Positions 18,221 to 29,297 of a stretch of DNA of 64,000 nucleotides are shown one piece after another. Every line of letters begins with the position of its first letter. Position 1 is the stretch's first letter. Origin of the DNA: Cardiocondyla obscurior (Eukaryota; Arthropoda; Insecta; Hymenoptera; Formicidae); assembly GCF_019399895.1 (NCBI RefSeq), contig NW_027228811.1:41519-105518 (forward strand), written 5' to 3'. Both the position numbers and the translations under genes were made by a program. The notes beneath the pieces were generated by a model that saw only the letters and a list, made by a program, of their open reading frames with translations, did not search any database and was not told the DNA's origin.

Positions 18221-18494
18221 ATATAATACACCAATAGCTGCACTTCCTGACAATATTAATAAATATATTTTAGCGACGGTATGCTTACATAATTTTTTAA
18301 GAAATAAAGAAGGAAACCTTGTGCATTTTAAAAATAACGACGAAATCATAAACAAAACTGTAACTGATATAAAGTTTGCAACGGACATTAGAGATAGACT
18401 TGCCGATTTCTTTATGACTCCTAATGGTATGGTCGAGTGGCAATTTGACTATGTACATAGAGGAGAAAATCAAGATCTTATTACAGACATATAA
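18221..18494 (+). pseudogene. PIF/Harbinger transposase (HARBI1-like), C-terminal remnant
   Basis: About 90 codons of the C-terminus remain: RVYNTPIAALPDNINKYILA followed by TVCLHNFLR, the hallmark end of the DDE_Tnp_4 domain, then a short acidic tail and a TAA after DLITDI. The catalytic Asp residues lay upstream and are gone; the open frame extending left to 18174 is translated fold-back DNA. It cannot be a functional nuclease. Confidence 0.8.
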
Positions 18495-18970
18495 TTTTAG
18501 TTATTCAGATAATTACTTATATCTTAAATTTCATTCCGTGATAATATTTTGTATATAATAATTAACTATAGAATATTTTGTTATTTCGCAACACGACGAA
18601 AACAGTGCCAAATTGAGTATTGTTTGTAGCGATTATAAATTTGTATCTAGAGGAAGAAAAATTAATTAATTTGTATTAATATCAAACGTTGTTTTGTCCA
18701 TAAGAACCATTGCATTTTATTTTATTCAATATGTAACATAACAATTAAGAATTACATTGCACATAACTGTAAACATAAATTTATTACGCAAATACTTAAA
18801 ATTAAACATTATATTACATATGCGCATCATAAAATTTTTATAATTATAAAATAATACTGCGTTTAATAATACTGCGTTTGTTCCAAATCAAACAATACGA
18901 ATTATAACAAACTTGCATAAACAAAAATAAAAATATAAAATATATATCTTGTACCTGCTTTGCTTTGTCT
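18495..18970. other. AT-rich intergenic stretch within the Harbinger element
   Basis: Between two converging genes; contains their 3' ends and polyadenylation-like AATAAA words but no coding signal. Confidence 0.4.
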
Positions 18971-20203
18971 TTACTTGTTCTTTTTCCACAAAACATTTAT
19001 TATTTCTTCTTTTTTTTTTTGTTTATCATCATCTTGTAATTTTTTAAGTTCCAAAGAAATTAAATTACAAAAAACCGCATCTCCATCATCTTTTAATTCT
19101 TGTTTAGCATTTAGATGTTTTAGAACAGCTTGATTTAAATTTATAAAACAAGATTCCAAATTTTCTTCAATATCAGATTCTGATTTCAAATCTTTTTTAT
19201 ACATTATGTTAGAATTAAATTTTCCTTTTACATATGGAGATGGCTTTTTAAAACTGTGCGTAGATTTTAGAGAACTTGGAGAAAATTGTAATTCACTTGC
19301 AGCAGATGATGAGTAAGATGTTGACGGCTGATCTAGAGATATAATAGAATTATTTTCCGAAGTCGAGGATAAAGATACATTTGAATTTTCGTCACATTCC
19401 AGTGAGATTTCTGGCGTTGAACAATTTTTTAATGATGATAATGAATTTACATCAACTTCTTCCAACGGATTCCTTTCTCTCGAGAAGTTTTGTTTGCCGT
19501 GTTGCATCCAATTCGATATTTTTTCATCTAAATGTTTCTTTTCAAACAAATTTTCAAAAGTATTTGATTGTTCTTGGCTCCTCAAATTGCTTAATGACCT
19601 AAAAAAGTAAAATATTAATATAATGAACATATTACATAATTTTGGTAAAAAAACATTTAAAGTAATAAATATTTATCTTCTAGATTTGACAAATTTATCT
19701 ATAAATTGCATAGCTTGAAAATAAATAAATCCTCGTCTCGTGGGAGCTTTGCTTCCACTTCTGGTTCCATTTTGTCGCTTTTTCTTTTCTTTAGAATATG
19801 CTTCTCTCAATCGAGTCCACCGGTTACAGCAAATATTCGCTAAAATTAATATGTGGTAAGTATACAATTATAATAATCAAATAATTAGTTACAATCAGTA
19901 TTTAGTTTTAGTAGAAAGATTAAATGAATAATTTATTACTAATATTGTTACACATTACAGAATAAACTTACGAGTTGTGCCCATAATAGATGATAGTTCC
20001 AACCACGAGTTTTCTTTCTTTATCACATCGCGATAATCCTTGCTGCTACTATCATATAAATGTGGATAGTTTTTAACTAAACTTATTAGACAATCATCAA
20101 ATGATTTATTTTTTTCATTCTCTAAGAATATTTCACTGTCAGGATTTTCATTTTCAACGTCATCATTTTTGTTATGACAATAATCTAAGTGATCGTCAGC
20201 CAT
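18971..20203 (-). CDS. MADF-BESS protein of the Harbinger element (three coding exons, possible splice defect)
   Basis: Exon 1 19972-20203 (MADDHLDYCHNKND..., MADF start DCLISLVKNYPHLYD), donor GTAAGT. Exon 2 19677-19839 (acceptor TTTTAG; NICCNRWTRLREAYSKEKKK and RRGFIYFQAMQFIDKFVKSR) completes the MADF domain, a Myb/SANT-like DNA-binding fold. Exon 3 about 18971-19612 (acceptor TTTTTTAG) is Ser-rich and ends in a BESS-like motif (FCNLISLELKKLQDDDKQ). In PIF/Harbinger elements this second protein brings the transposase to DNA and nucleus. Exons 2 and 3 join in phase only if the donor is AG|ATAAAT; the expected GT reads AT, otherwise exon 2 ends at TAA. An upstream minus exon 20536-20592 (MANTSWMVQEKEIFDLQQY, donor GTAAGT) can splice in phase to 20212 and may be the true N-terminus. 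Confidence 0.7.
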
Positions 20204-20592
20204 GACAAGAATCTGCAACAGAAAAAGAATCATCAGTATAACATTAAAAGAATCATTAGTTAATTATATGTAACGAAACATGTCATACTTACCAAGTGTA
20301 AATAAATTACTGCTATAATTTGTTGGTGTCTTTAATCGCCTTGAATCGTTTGAATCGTTTTTTATCTAAAAATTATAAGATAATGTATTTATAATGAAAA
20401 TAAAAAAAATTTACACGCGGAAGCAATCTAACCTCGAAATATTTTGTGTCGGAAATTGGGGCAAATTGTAGAAATAAGATGTAATATAATTTAGTTTTAA
20501 TTTTAATTTAGTTAATAAACAATATCAATACTTACATATTGTTGCAAATCAAAGATTTCTTTTTCTTGTACCATCCAGGACGTATTCGCCAT

Positions 20593-21411
20593 ACTACAGC
20601 TTAACGGAAGTATGCTTATGGCCATGGCTTATGGCTTTTCATGTAGATTGGAATATCGTGAATACATACGCACGCGCAGTAGGTTTTTGTCATCTGCTTA
20701 TGGCTCTGCCATTTTGTGTGCTTCCACCTTTACCAGCCGCGGTGGTCCGCGCTACGCGCCGCGGGCGGATGGTCGGCCCGCGTAGATTTCACGAATGGAC
20801 GGGACTGCGCGAACGTCGTGGGCGATTCGGTGGTGGTCGCGGCGCGGGGTCTAAGATTATTGCCTGTTCGTGGCCTCAGGCCACAAGGCAAACACTTGAC
20901 AGTAAAATGTAACAAACTAAATATATTTAACAAAAATATATATGAAGTAACAAACAATAAGAAATAAAATAAAAAGCAAAATACAAATGATAAAGAAAAG
21001 CGATCCTCTCATTTCAGGAAACAAGAGCGGGTCGTTATAGACCGCGTCGGACTTATCTGAATTCCGCAGGAGGCGGAAAGACGCTATTCGGCAGCAAACG
21101 CAAAAGGGCTCGCAATTCGCAAGTGGCCTAGCCAGGTTTGGGTACGCAGTGTTAGCACGGATGCACTCGACGCACAAACTGGTACGCGGTAACAAGACTG
21201 GCGAGTGTCGTGGAAGACGACAGCTCAGCGATGCTTTCGCTATGAAAATCGGAAGGACTCTGAGGGCTCAACTAATGCAACGAGCCTACAGAGCCGTTGT
21301 CTATAGAAAGTAAATCGGGAAAGTCCCGGGAGATTAGCCGTAATCAATCGGGGAAATCCCGAGATATTAGCTGTTGTCGGGCGATGACCACGGAGTGACG
21401 AATGTTAGAAG
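20593..21411. other. Mixed GC-rich spacer before the Copia element
   Basis: 20730-20900 is GC-rich with short palindromes (for example GTGGCCTCAGGCCAC). 21300-21400 repeats CGGGAAAGTCCCGGGAGATTAGC in diverged form. No convincing coding region; the longest frames lack motifs. It may include the end of the Harbinger element. Confidence 0.4.
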
Positions 21412-21666
21412 TGTCAGGAATAAAGCCTTGAATCAACGAACTCAAGCCCCCCTTTGTTAGTTATTTTAGATTTTGTTACCCGTGAGTTACGTATATCAAT
21501 ATTCGCGCTACGTGACTTCTCGGCCGTTCTTTTCCGATCCTATTCTTATTATCTATTCCATTGTTTTATTCCGTTCCGACAACTCTACCGAGACGGATGT
21601 ATTCTATTAAATAAAACTTATATATTCACCAAGTTCCGCGGCTCTTTATTGACGGACCTTTCAACA
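21412..21666 (+). repeat. Copia 5' LTR
   Basis: 255 bp, TGTCAGG...TTCAACA, preceded by AGAAG. It contains a polyadenylation-like AATAAA (ATTAAATAAAACTT) near 21610. Confidence 0.95.
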
Positions 21667-21667
21667 A

Positions 21668-21680
21668 ATTATGGGCCCAG
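21668..21680 (+). promoter_or_regulatory. Copia primer-binding site
   Basis: ATTATGGGCCCAG lies two bases after the 5' LTR. The same core follows the LTR of Drosophila copia, which is primed by an internal fragment of initiator tRNA-Met (recalled knowledge). Confidence 0.7.
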
Positions 21681-21756
21681 ATAATATACGCGAGTGCCGA
21701 GAAATTCTTAACGAACCATTCAAAACTGTTTGTGAGTGCGCTCAGCAGTGAAAATT

Positions 21757-24700
21757 ATGGCAACGATGTCAAGTGCGCAGAATATTGCAAAATTAGACGG
21801 TGCAAATTTTGAATCATGGAAACTTATGATGAAGAGTGTGCTGATCTGCAACGATTTGTGGCCCTACGCAAGTGGAACGGTAGTGAAAACGAAACAGAAT
21901 CAAACTGAGTGGACGACAAAGGATCAGAAGGCCTTGGCGCTAACAACCCTGAGTGTCAAGAGCAGCCAACTGAGCCATATCAAACGAGCCTAGTCAGCAA
22001 AGGAGGCATAGGACCTACTAGTACAACTATACGAGTCAAGGGGTCCGGTAAGGAAAGCCAGCTTATACAAAAAGCTTTACCGCATGCGAAAAGATTCGGC
22101 ACAGAGCATGACGTCATATATTAGCTCTTTCTGTGACATTTCGGAAAAATTAAAAGAAGCAGGGATAGACATATCCGATGAGCTGCAATCTATAATGATT
22201 CTAAATTCTCTGCCTTCTGAATATGAAAACTTTTGTATTGCCATCGAATCACGTGATGCTATACCAAACATAGAAGCTCTGAAGTCCAAACTGATAGAAG
22301 AGGAAGCGAGGCAAAAAGAACGAGATGCCAAACACAGCACTCAAGAGGAAAACGACGCATTAATCGCTAAAGACAAATTTAAATCAATTGATAAATATGT
22401 TAAGCAAAATCAGCGCAATTCTAAAAATAAATTAAAGTTTTGAGGAAAATGCTTTAAATGCGATAAAGTAGGACACCGTGCAGCGGATTGCAGAAGTGAA
22501 AAGAGACAGACACACAAAGCAAACGCGGAGGATGCGATGTCTGCGGCCGTACTCTCCTTGGAAGCGCATCACTCAAATGAATGGTGTCTGGACAGCGGAG
22601 CCACGCGTCATATGTGCAACGATCCGAAGAAGTTTCTTCAACTAACTGAAGACGCGGACTGCCAAGTGTTTACTGCAATCAACCAAAGCATGAGGCCAGC
22701 CGGAACGGGCACAGTAAAGCTAAGTGTAAAATCTAGAGGAAACGCAGTAAGCCATCTAAAATTACAAGATACTCTCTTAGTTCCTGAATTTCGAAACAAT
22801 TTGCTATCAATATCTTGCATGACGGACAATAATTATACCGTTGTATTTACTAAAGACTTTGCAGAAGTCAAGCGCAAAGATGGAACTGTGGCAATTAAAG
22901 CAAAGAGGCAGGGTCATTTATACGTTACGAGCCCCGCACATACAGATGCGAACAATGCCACCGCACTGGATTCTACCACGGAAGACACAAAACAGCTTAG
23001 GTGGCACGAGAGATATGGACATCTGAACTATCAGGATCTCAATAAACTGAAACGAGAAGAAATGGTCCAAAATATGAGCATGGAGCCCATACGAGAAAAA
23101 TTAAACTGTGAGGTATGCGACAAAGCGAAGATCCATCAATTACCGTATACCGAGTCAACGAGCCACTCCAAAGAAAAACTCGGACTAATACATTCAGACA
23201 TTTGTGGTCCCTTTAACGTCGAATCCATAGGAGGAGCGAAATATTTCGCAACATTTATAGACGATCACACAAGATATACGCAGGTGGTCATGCTAAAGAA
23301 GCGCTCAGACATTCTGAATGCCTTCAAGATTTACAAGAAAAGAGTTGAAAAAGAAACCGGTTGCCCGATCAAAAAGATCCGCACCGACAACGCCAAGGAA
23401 TATGTATCAAGGGAATTTACCGAATATCTTGAAACCGAATGTTATATCTTTGATTCTATAAAAACTTTATTACAAAAATTCATTAACAAAAGTATTTATA
23501 ATTATAATAGTAAAATAAACCTACCCCGGCTGCGAGTTTATAAACGAAACGTAGGACTTCTTAGCAAGCTCTAACGTGTCTAGTGCGTGCACGTTTTCTA
23601 ATCGCTCTTTTGTCTTACGACGCTGCGCGGATCGGTAACTTAGTATATCGATATTACAGATTCCGAATTATCATATAACACCGAAAGTATTGGACGACAA
23701 TTAAGTGTGGAATACACTCCACAACAAAACGGAATCGCCGAGAGAGCGAACCGCACTCTCGTGAAAATGGCTCGCTGCATGCTGATACAATCAAATCTAT
23801 CATAAAGCTTATGGGGCGAAGCGATAAACACAGCTACATTTATAAGAAATAGATGCCCATCAAGAAAACTTGGAAACATGACACTAACGGAAGCATGGAC
23901 TGGCACGAAACCATACGTAGGTTTCATGCGCATCTTTGGAAGCAAAGTAATCGCTTTGAACAAAGAAAGTAAACGCAATAAATTTGAACCCAAAGGAGAA
24001 GAGTACATTTTAGTCGGATATTCCAAAGAATCAAAGGCTAACCGCCTCTGGAAACCGAAAACTAGGAAAGTTATTAAACGAAGAGACGTGCGTTTTCATA
24101 AAAAATTAAGTAAAGAAAACAGGCGAACCAACGATTACTTTGAAGCACCTACGGATATCCTGGAAACCGTCGAGCAACACGCGAAGAAGGAAACACCGCA
24201 ATCAACAGTCTCCAAGACTGAAAAGCAGGACGTCGAAGAAGACAACACGGAAAAATATGCGATTTCACCGAAGACGGAACCCTTCGAAAACAAAGAAATA
24301 CGAAGTACTTACAAGCGAGGTTCCGGACGACCTCGAGTCCAGCGAACCGGCCGACCAGGAAGACCAAGAAAACTATTCCAGGACGCAGCTAATGTTACCT
24401 ACAAAAAGGATCTCGACGAACCAGACAGCGTAGAAGACATCTACAGCAGGGAAGATAAGGATTTATGACTAGCAGCGATGGAAGATGAATACAATTCACT
24501 CATGCAATATAATACATGGACGTTTGTGGAACGTCCGCAGGACGCTAAAATTTTATCCAATAGATGGGTATTTAAGTTAAAACGCAAGCAAAACGGAGAA
24601 ATTAACCGTTATAAAGCAAGATTGGTAGTACGCGGAAATGAGCAGCGAAAAGGAATAGACTTCGGAGAAGTTTTCTCACCCGTAGCAAGATTTGAAACTA

Positions 24701-25995
24701 TTCGCACCTTTTTAGCTGCAAGTGTTCAAAACAAAATGCACGTACATCATATGGATGTTATCTCCGCATACGTCCAAGGGGACCTGTCCACAACCATCTA
24801 CATGAACCAGCCGGAAGGTCTCGAAAGCAAGAGTCAAGAAGACAAAGTATGCTCTCTACAACGGCCACTTTATGGCCTGAAGCAATCCGGCCGTGAATGG
24901 TATAAGAAGCTGGATACTTACCTGTCAAGCATCGGCATGAAGAAAACTCAAACGGATGCATGTGTATATGTAGACAGTGATGCAGAAAGCGACGTAATAA
25001 TTATTGTCTATGTCGACGACTTATTAATAGATTCGCGTGATATTCATAAATTAAATGAGAGAAAACGACAAATGCAGCAGATGTTTAAGATGAACGACTT
25101 AGGCCCATTAAGTAATATCTTAGGTGTAAACGTAGAACGTGACGGGCCCACAGGAAAAATTAAACTTACTCAAACCAGGTACATCAACGACTTGCTTGCG
25201 AAGTTTGAAATGCAAGATTGCAAGCCAGCACCGACCCCCATTGAACAAGGCGTCAAGATCACAGAAGAGGAATTCTTAGAGATGCAAAATAAACCATACA
25301 GGGAACTAATCGGTGGACTAATCTATTTAGCCAACGCTACTCGTCCCGACTTGGCATTCACCGCGAGCATGCTGAGCCGATTCTGCTCTCAACCTGGACT
25401 AGCACATTGGAAACTAGCGAAACGAGCCTTACGCTATCTTAAGGAAACTGCGAATTTAGGTATTATTTACGAAACGGACAGCAATAAATTACATGCATAC
25501 GTCGACGCTGACTGGGGCAGTGACATCGATGACCGAAGATCTTTTACAGGAAGTGTCGTGATTTTAGCAAATGGATCGATCAGCTGGCAAGCAAAGACAC
25601 AACGTTCTGTGGCATTATCGACCATGGAGACCGAGTATATGGGATTGTCTGAAGTCACGAGAGAAACTATTTACTTAAAAGGACTATTGCGACATATGAA
25701 ACTATCGAATTGTATAGATAATTGTACCACAATTTATTGCGATAACCAAAGTGCGATAGTATTAAGCAAAGATTCCGTACATTATTGTAAAAGTAAACAT
25801 ATTGATTTGAGATATCATTTTGTTAAGGAAGTCCAGGAACAGGGCGAAATCAAAATTACTTATACGAGCACAGACTCAATGACAGCGGATATACTTACCA
25901 AACCTTTATCGACAATTAAACATTACCGCTGTATGAAACAATTAAATTTAGTGAGTACGTCGATAGGAGGGGTGGTGTCAGGAATAAAGCCTTGA
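21757..25995 (+). pseudogene. Copia gag-pol polyprotein, interrupted by stops and a nested solo LTR
   Basis: Gag starts MATMSSAQNIAKLDG and ends with a CCHC knuckle (CFKCDKVGHRAADC, about 22450). Protease WCLDSGATRHM follows at about 22580, then GAG-pre-integrase (HERYGHLN), integrase (HSDICGPFN, KKIRTDNAKEY), reverse transcriptase (NRWVFKLKRKQ, IIVYVDDLLI at about 25000) and RNase H (HAYVDADWGSD, MTADILTKPL). In-frame stops stand at 21991 (TAG), 22009 (TAG), 22441 (TGA), 23803 (TAA) and 24466 (TGA); the frame itself is otherwise kept. Integrase is split at 23440 by a 241-bp insertion. The element cannot make a full polyprotein. Confidence 0.95.
23440..23680. mobile_element. Nested solo LTR inside the Copia integrase; TSD CCGAA
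   Basis: A 241-bp insert beginning TGTTATAT and ending ATATAACA is flanked by CCGAA at 23435-23439 and 23681-23685. The Copia integrase frame resumes exactly after it (RQLSVEYTPQQNGIAERAN). TG...CA ends and a 5-bp duplication fit a solo LTR, perhaps BEL/Pao by its TGTTATAT start; a small DNA element is less likely. Confidence 0.75.
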
Positions 25996-26231
25996 ATCAA
26001 CGAACTCAAGCCCCCCCTTTGTTAGTTATCTTAGATTTTGTTACCCGTGAGTCACGTATATCAATATTTGCGCTACGTGACTTCTCGGCCGTTCTTTTGC
26101 GATCCTATTCTTATTATCTATTCCATTGTTTCATTCCGTTCCGACCGCTCTACCGAGACGGATGTATTCTATTAAATAAAACTCATGTATTCACCAAGTT
26201 CCGCGGCTCTTTATTGACGGACCTTTCAACA
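25976..26231 (+). repeat. Copia 3' LTR
   Basis: 256 bp; same ends as the 5' LTR, followed by AGAAG. One extra C in the C-run and about nine substitutions compared with the 5' copy. Confidence 0.95.
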
Positions 26232-26236
26232 AGAAG

Positions 26237-26785
26237 AAAGGCCGCGGGATTAATATTTGTTTTCTCTTCCGGACGGCCGGCAACGTATGCGGTGGCGTCA
26301 TCCGGCATGTGACGTCGGAGAGATCCGCCACACATATGCAGATTGCATGACTACATAGTTATACATCCGGACGAGACCAGACAGCATAATTCAAATCTTT
26401 GAACAATAGGTTTTTATTAATTTTTTAAAATATAGTATTAATTTTCATAAAAAAACAGCGAAAACTTATTCAACACTTGTTAATATATTGTATACGTCCC
26501 AACCTTAAACTTGTTTCTAACTTTGTAAATTGGTTTTGATGTCTGTAATTTAGCCTCAAGAGGAAAATTATCGCTCAATTTTCCTTTGTTGTTTTAATAT
26601 TAAAGTTTTATGATGTCGGTAAGTAAAAAAATGTTAAATTTATCATTTTTAAGATACCACGCATACTCTTTTGTTGACAAATAGTTCCTAAAGATTAAAA
26701 TTTAACAAACCAAAAAGTCGAGAAAGTTAAAAAAAAATAAGTTATTTATTTGAAAAGATAAAAAATAATCCTTAGCTTCAAAATC
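26237..26785. other. AT-rich stretch without a gene
   Basis: The first 100 bases are GC-richer and continue the sequence that was split by the Copia insertion; the rest is AT-rich and shows no coding signal. Confidence 0.4.
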
Positions 26786-26792
26786 AAGACGT

Positions 26793-27009
26793 TGTTAGTG
26801 ACGCAAAATTATGGCCTAAACTTATCTGCGAAATGTTTTGGAATCAAAATTTAAGAGATCACAATCGTATAATCTTAGTAAATTTTGCATATATAAATGC
26901 AATTTCAGAAGATTTTTTGCATGAAGTTCTAACGTTTACGATGAAAACAGCATATACCAAAATTCAAAAACATAAAATTAAAGATAAATTTGTATATATA
27001 AATCACGAG
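26793..27009 (+). CDS. Unrecognised exon-like open block
   Basis: An open frame bounded by an AG (about 26791) and a good donor GAG|GTAATT (27009) encodes a balanced, non-repetitive peptide (SDAKLWPKLICEMFWNQNLR, then DHNRIILVNFAYINAISEDF). Its Trp, Cys and Asp content stands out from the AT-rich surroundings. I do not recognise the family. It could be an exon of a host gene or a piece of an unknown element; it lies antisense to, and inside, the large lipase-downstream region. Confidence 0.3.
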
Positions 27010-28109
27010 GTAATTACATTAATTTAAATTTATTAATAATTATATCAATAATTATATTTGTTAATTATTTTTCCCATTAATAGGAATTCGGACGACAACG
27101 ATCTAGTCCCGTTTATAGTTATAGCGTTTATTTCAAAGAACTGCTGGTGTGCGCGATTCGGCGAAAAGGCACACTCCCCTTTTTTATTTGTGAGAACATC
27201 TCAACAACTGAGCTCGGCACGGTGCTTCGCTCTACGTCGACAACGCGAGAGAAAGTAAAGACTGAACAATTGTCTCAATTCAAAAAAGGAATTCAACAAA
27301 AAAAAAAAAATATATTTACAAAAAAATTTATACAGATATTACACGTTAAATATGGAATCGCGAGAGCAGGATGGGAGACGATCGGAAATCTTGATTTACC
27401 CGGCTTTCCCGTCGGAGATCTTCTGGAGCGGTAGGTTTCCCGCCCGATCGTCGGAGATCTTGTACGCGAGCGTCGGAAATCTTGCGCGCGAGCCGGAGAT
27501 TGACGCGATCGCGAACCTTGCCCTGCGATTTCCAGTATAAGAAATAAAAGAAATGAACAGAAAAATTGCGGATGATCCAACGATCGCGGCCGAGAGAGAT
27601 TGCTACACGACGGTGATAACGTGAACACTGCCGACTGACGAGTGAGTTATTTCGAGAGAAAACAGGTCGCGTTTCGGCAGAACCGAGCCCTTGATCGTTG
27701 GAACAGCGAAAAGGAAAACAAAACAGGTGGCAAGATAGCGTATGAAAAGCGAAATGATCCGACGTTAATATATTTCACCTGTCGCGGTAAACAGTAAGCG
27801 GTATGCGGCGACCGACTAATAATAGCGCGTGGAACGAAAACACGGACGGATCGTGAACGCCGATGGAGTTCTAGCGAATTAATAAGAACTCACAGACGAT
27901 TAAACAGCTGGATTTGAACTTTAATCCGTACAAGAAAAACAACTAAGATTATTTTTTCAATCACAAATTAAGCAGAGAATAATTATTCTTAACCATTCTC
28001 TGCTTTAAAGGTCCAGCAGAAAATAAAACAGAATTTAAAGCAGAGAATTAATTCGACTAATTTAAATTTTGAAATAAAGCAGAAAATTATTTTATTTTTA
28101 AATGTTTAT
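27010..28109. other. Unclassified spacer
   Basis: 27360-27540 repeats a CGGAGATCTTG-like word four times (TCGGAAATCTTG, TCGGAGATCTTC, TCGGAGATCTTG) in a GC-rich context. At 27966-28005 AGCAGAGAAT and ATTCTCTGCT form a short inverted repeat. No protein-coding signal; parts may be LTR sequence. Confidence 0.4.
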
Positions 28110-28550
28110 TTAAAAAGGATATAATTCGCCTATAATTTTAAAAAACTGTTCAATACGTTCATTAAAAAGAAATCTTCTTTTGAAAATAAATTCCGCTAAA
28201 TAACTCAGTAAGTGTGCTTTTCTTGTTCCATATCTCAGTATATTTGATCAAACTTCGCGCCAAAGCCGCTTAATGTTTTGCGTATGTGCTCCTAAGATTA
28301 AAAATGATTTTAATTTATTAAAATTACTATTATTTTCTATTAAAATATTCATACCAGTATCTGGATCCACAAAATGTAACAAATGGTTAAAACTTTAATG
28401 ATTAAATTCTTCGTTATTCAAACATTTGTATGCTTTCCAGCAGTCTGACATTATTGTAGTCCCGGGTAAAATCCATTTTTTAATTTTGTCTATTAAAGTA
28501 GCGTTTAATCTTTCGGGAACTGAAACTGACGTGTCTTTAAACGATCGTCG
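28110..28550 (-). pseudogene. Merlin/ISXO2-type transposase, C-terminal piece
   Basis: Minus frame reads VPERLNATLIDKIKKWILPG, TTIMSDCWKAY (second catalytic Asp), then after a TAA HLLHFVDPDTGMNI, HTQNIKRLWREV, a TGA, and SYLAEFIFKRRFLF to a terminal TAA at 28110. These are the successive blocks of the IS1595/ISXO2 DDE domain used by Merlin elements. Two in-frame stops make it inactive. The N-terminal piece is at 29068-29280. Confidence 0.8.
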
Positions 28551-29067
28551 CAAGAATTCGAGGAACCCGTCAAAAAGTAAAGGGAAAAGAGAGTTCGGTC
28601 TAAATTTCTTAGAAACGAATGTAATTAACACAGTCTGTACAAAGGAAAGAAAAACGCAAATGTATTTATAGCAGCGTGACAGAGTTTACGCGGCACCGCG
28701 GCGATCAATCATCATCAGTGCTCACCATCGGCGTTTCGAAGACGAGAGAATAATCAGCAGAACGTCAAACATAATTTTCCGGTCACATTTACGTATTAAA
28801 ACCCGGACGTGCGTTAGATCGTTAGATCGCGATACAACTAACTTCCGCAGAACGAGCAAACCGCGGAACAAAATAAGACGAAACCGGATTATAACCGCGG
28901 AAAATTAGTTCGCCGTTTAACGCCGGTCTCGTTCCGTTGTCTATTTACACCGATTGAACCGAAAAGACCAAAAAACTGTAAACATGCCGCGGCGAATAAC
29001 GAGACGCTTTATTTAAAAAGCGCTTGCCTTCCTAAGAAGAAATATTTTACCGTTTGCGAATATAATT
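28551..29067. other. Insertion splitting the Merlin transposase
   Basis: About 515 bp of GC-richer DNA separates two pieces that are adjacent in the family (the stretch between IFIVPMRDRSK and ATLIDKIKKW). It has no coding signal and its ends were not resolved. Confidence 0.45.
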
Positions 29068-29280
29068 CTCTTTGATCGATCACGCATAGGAACAATGAAA
29101 ATTTTTCCACTGTTTCTCTCAATTCCCCCAAAAATCCATTTTCCGTTAATGATACATCCTTTATTATATTTATGTTTCTCAATTTTTGCTTTATCAATTT
29201 CAACGATCTTGCCTTCACCTTAAACTTTTTCGGAATGAGATTCTACCCAATAAACACAAACCATTTTATAAACAATAATT
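29068..29280 (-). pseudogene. Merlin/ISXO2-type transposase, N-terminal piece of the DDE domain
   Basis: Read in the minus frame: VCVYWVESHSEKV, stop, GEGKIVEIDKAKIEKHKY (first catalytic Asp), INGKWIFGGIERNSGKIF, IVPMRDRSK. It matches the standard EIDE-x-KF and GGIERGSG blocks of the family. It ends at the insertion on one side and at a solo LTR (29298) on the other. The 69-codon frame in another phase over the same DNA is a shadow. Confidence 0.75.
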
Positions 29281-29297
29281 TTAAATATTAGTAATAA

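Larger units (their letters stand above)
18221..20592. mobile_element. PIF/Harbinger element remnant (transposase 3' end plus MADF-BESS gene)
   Basis: The plus-strand C-terminal transposase piece and the minus-strand MADF-BESS gene lie tail-to-tail, the usual two-gene layout of PIF/Harbinger elements. The transposase 5' part is missing at the fold-back repeat. I did not identify the terminal inverted repeats or the 3-bp target duplication. Confidence 0.7.
21412..26231 (+). mobile_element. Copia-type LTR retrotransposon, complete but mutated; TSD AGAAG
   Basis: LTRs 21412-21666 and 25976-26231 begin TGTCAGG and end TTCAACA. The 5-bp duplications AGAAG stand at 21407-21411 and 26232-26236. The primer site ATTATGGGCCCAG follows the 5' LTR, and a purine tract AGGAGGGGTGG precedes the 3' LTR. 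The LTRs differ at about nine positions plus one C-run indel (about 3.5 percent), so the insertion is not recent. The order protease, integrase, reverse transcriptase, RNase H is that of Copia. Confidence 0.95.

Noticed and set aside
18174..18230. N-terminal extension of the Harbinger ORF into the fold-back arm
   Set aside because: Those residues translate fold-back DNA; transposase homology begins only after about 18221.
20631..20967. Arg/Gly-rich ORFs in three frames
   Set aside because: They come from a short GC-rich stretch with palindromes; no frame is favoured and no domain is seen.
29009..29218. 69-codon minus ORF as a separate gene
   Set aside because: Another frame of the same DNA gives clear Merlin/ISXO2 transposase blocks, so this one is a shadow.
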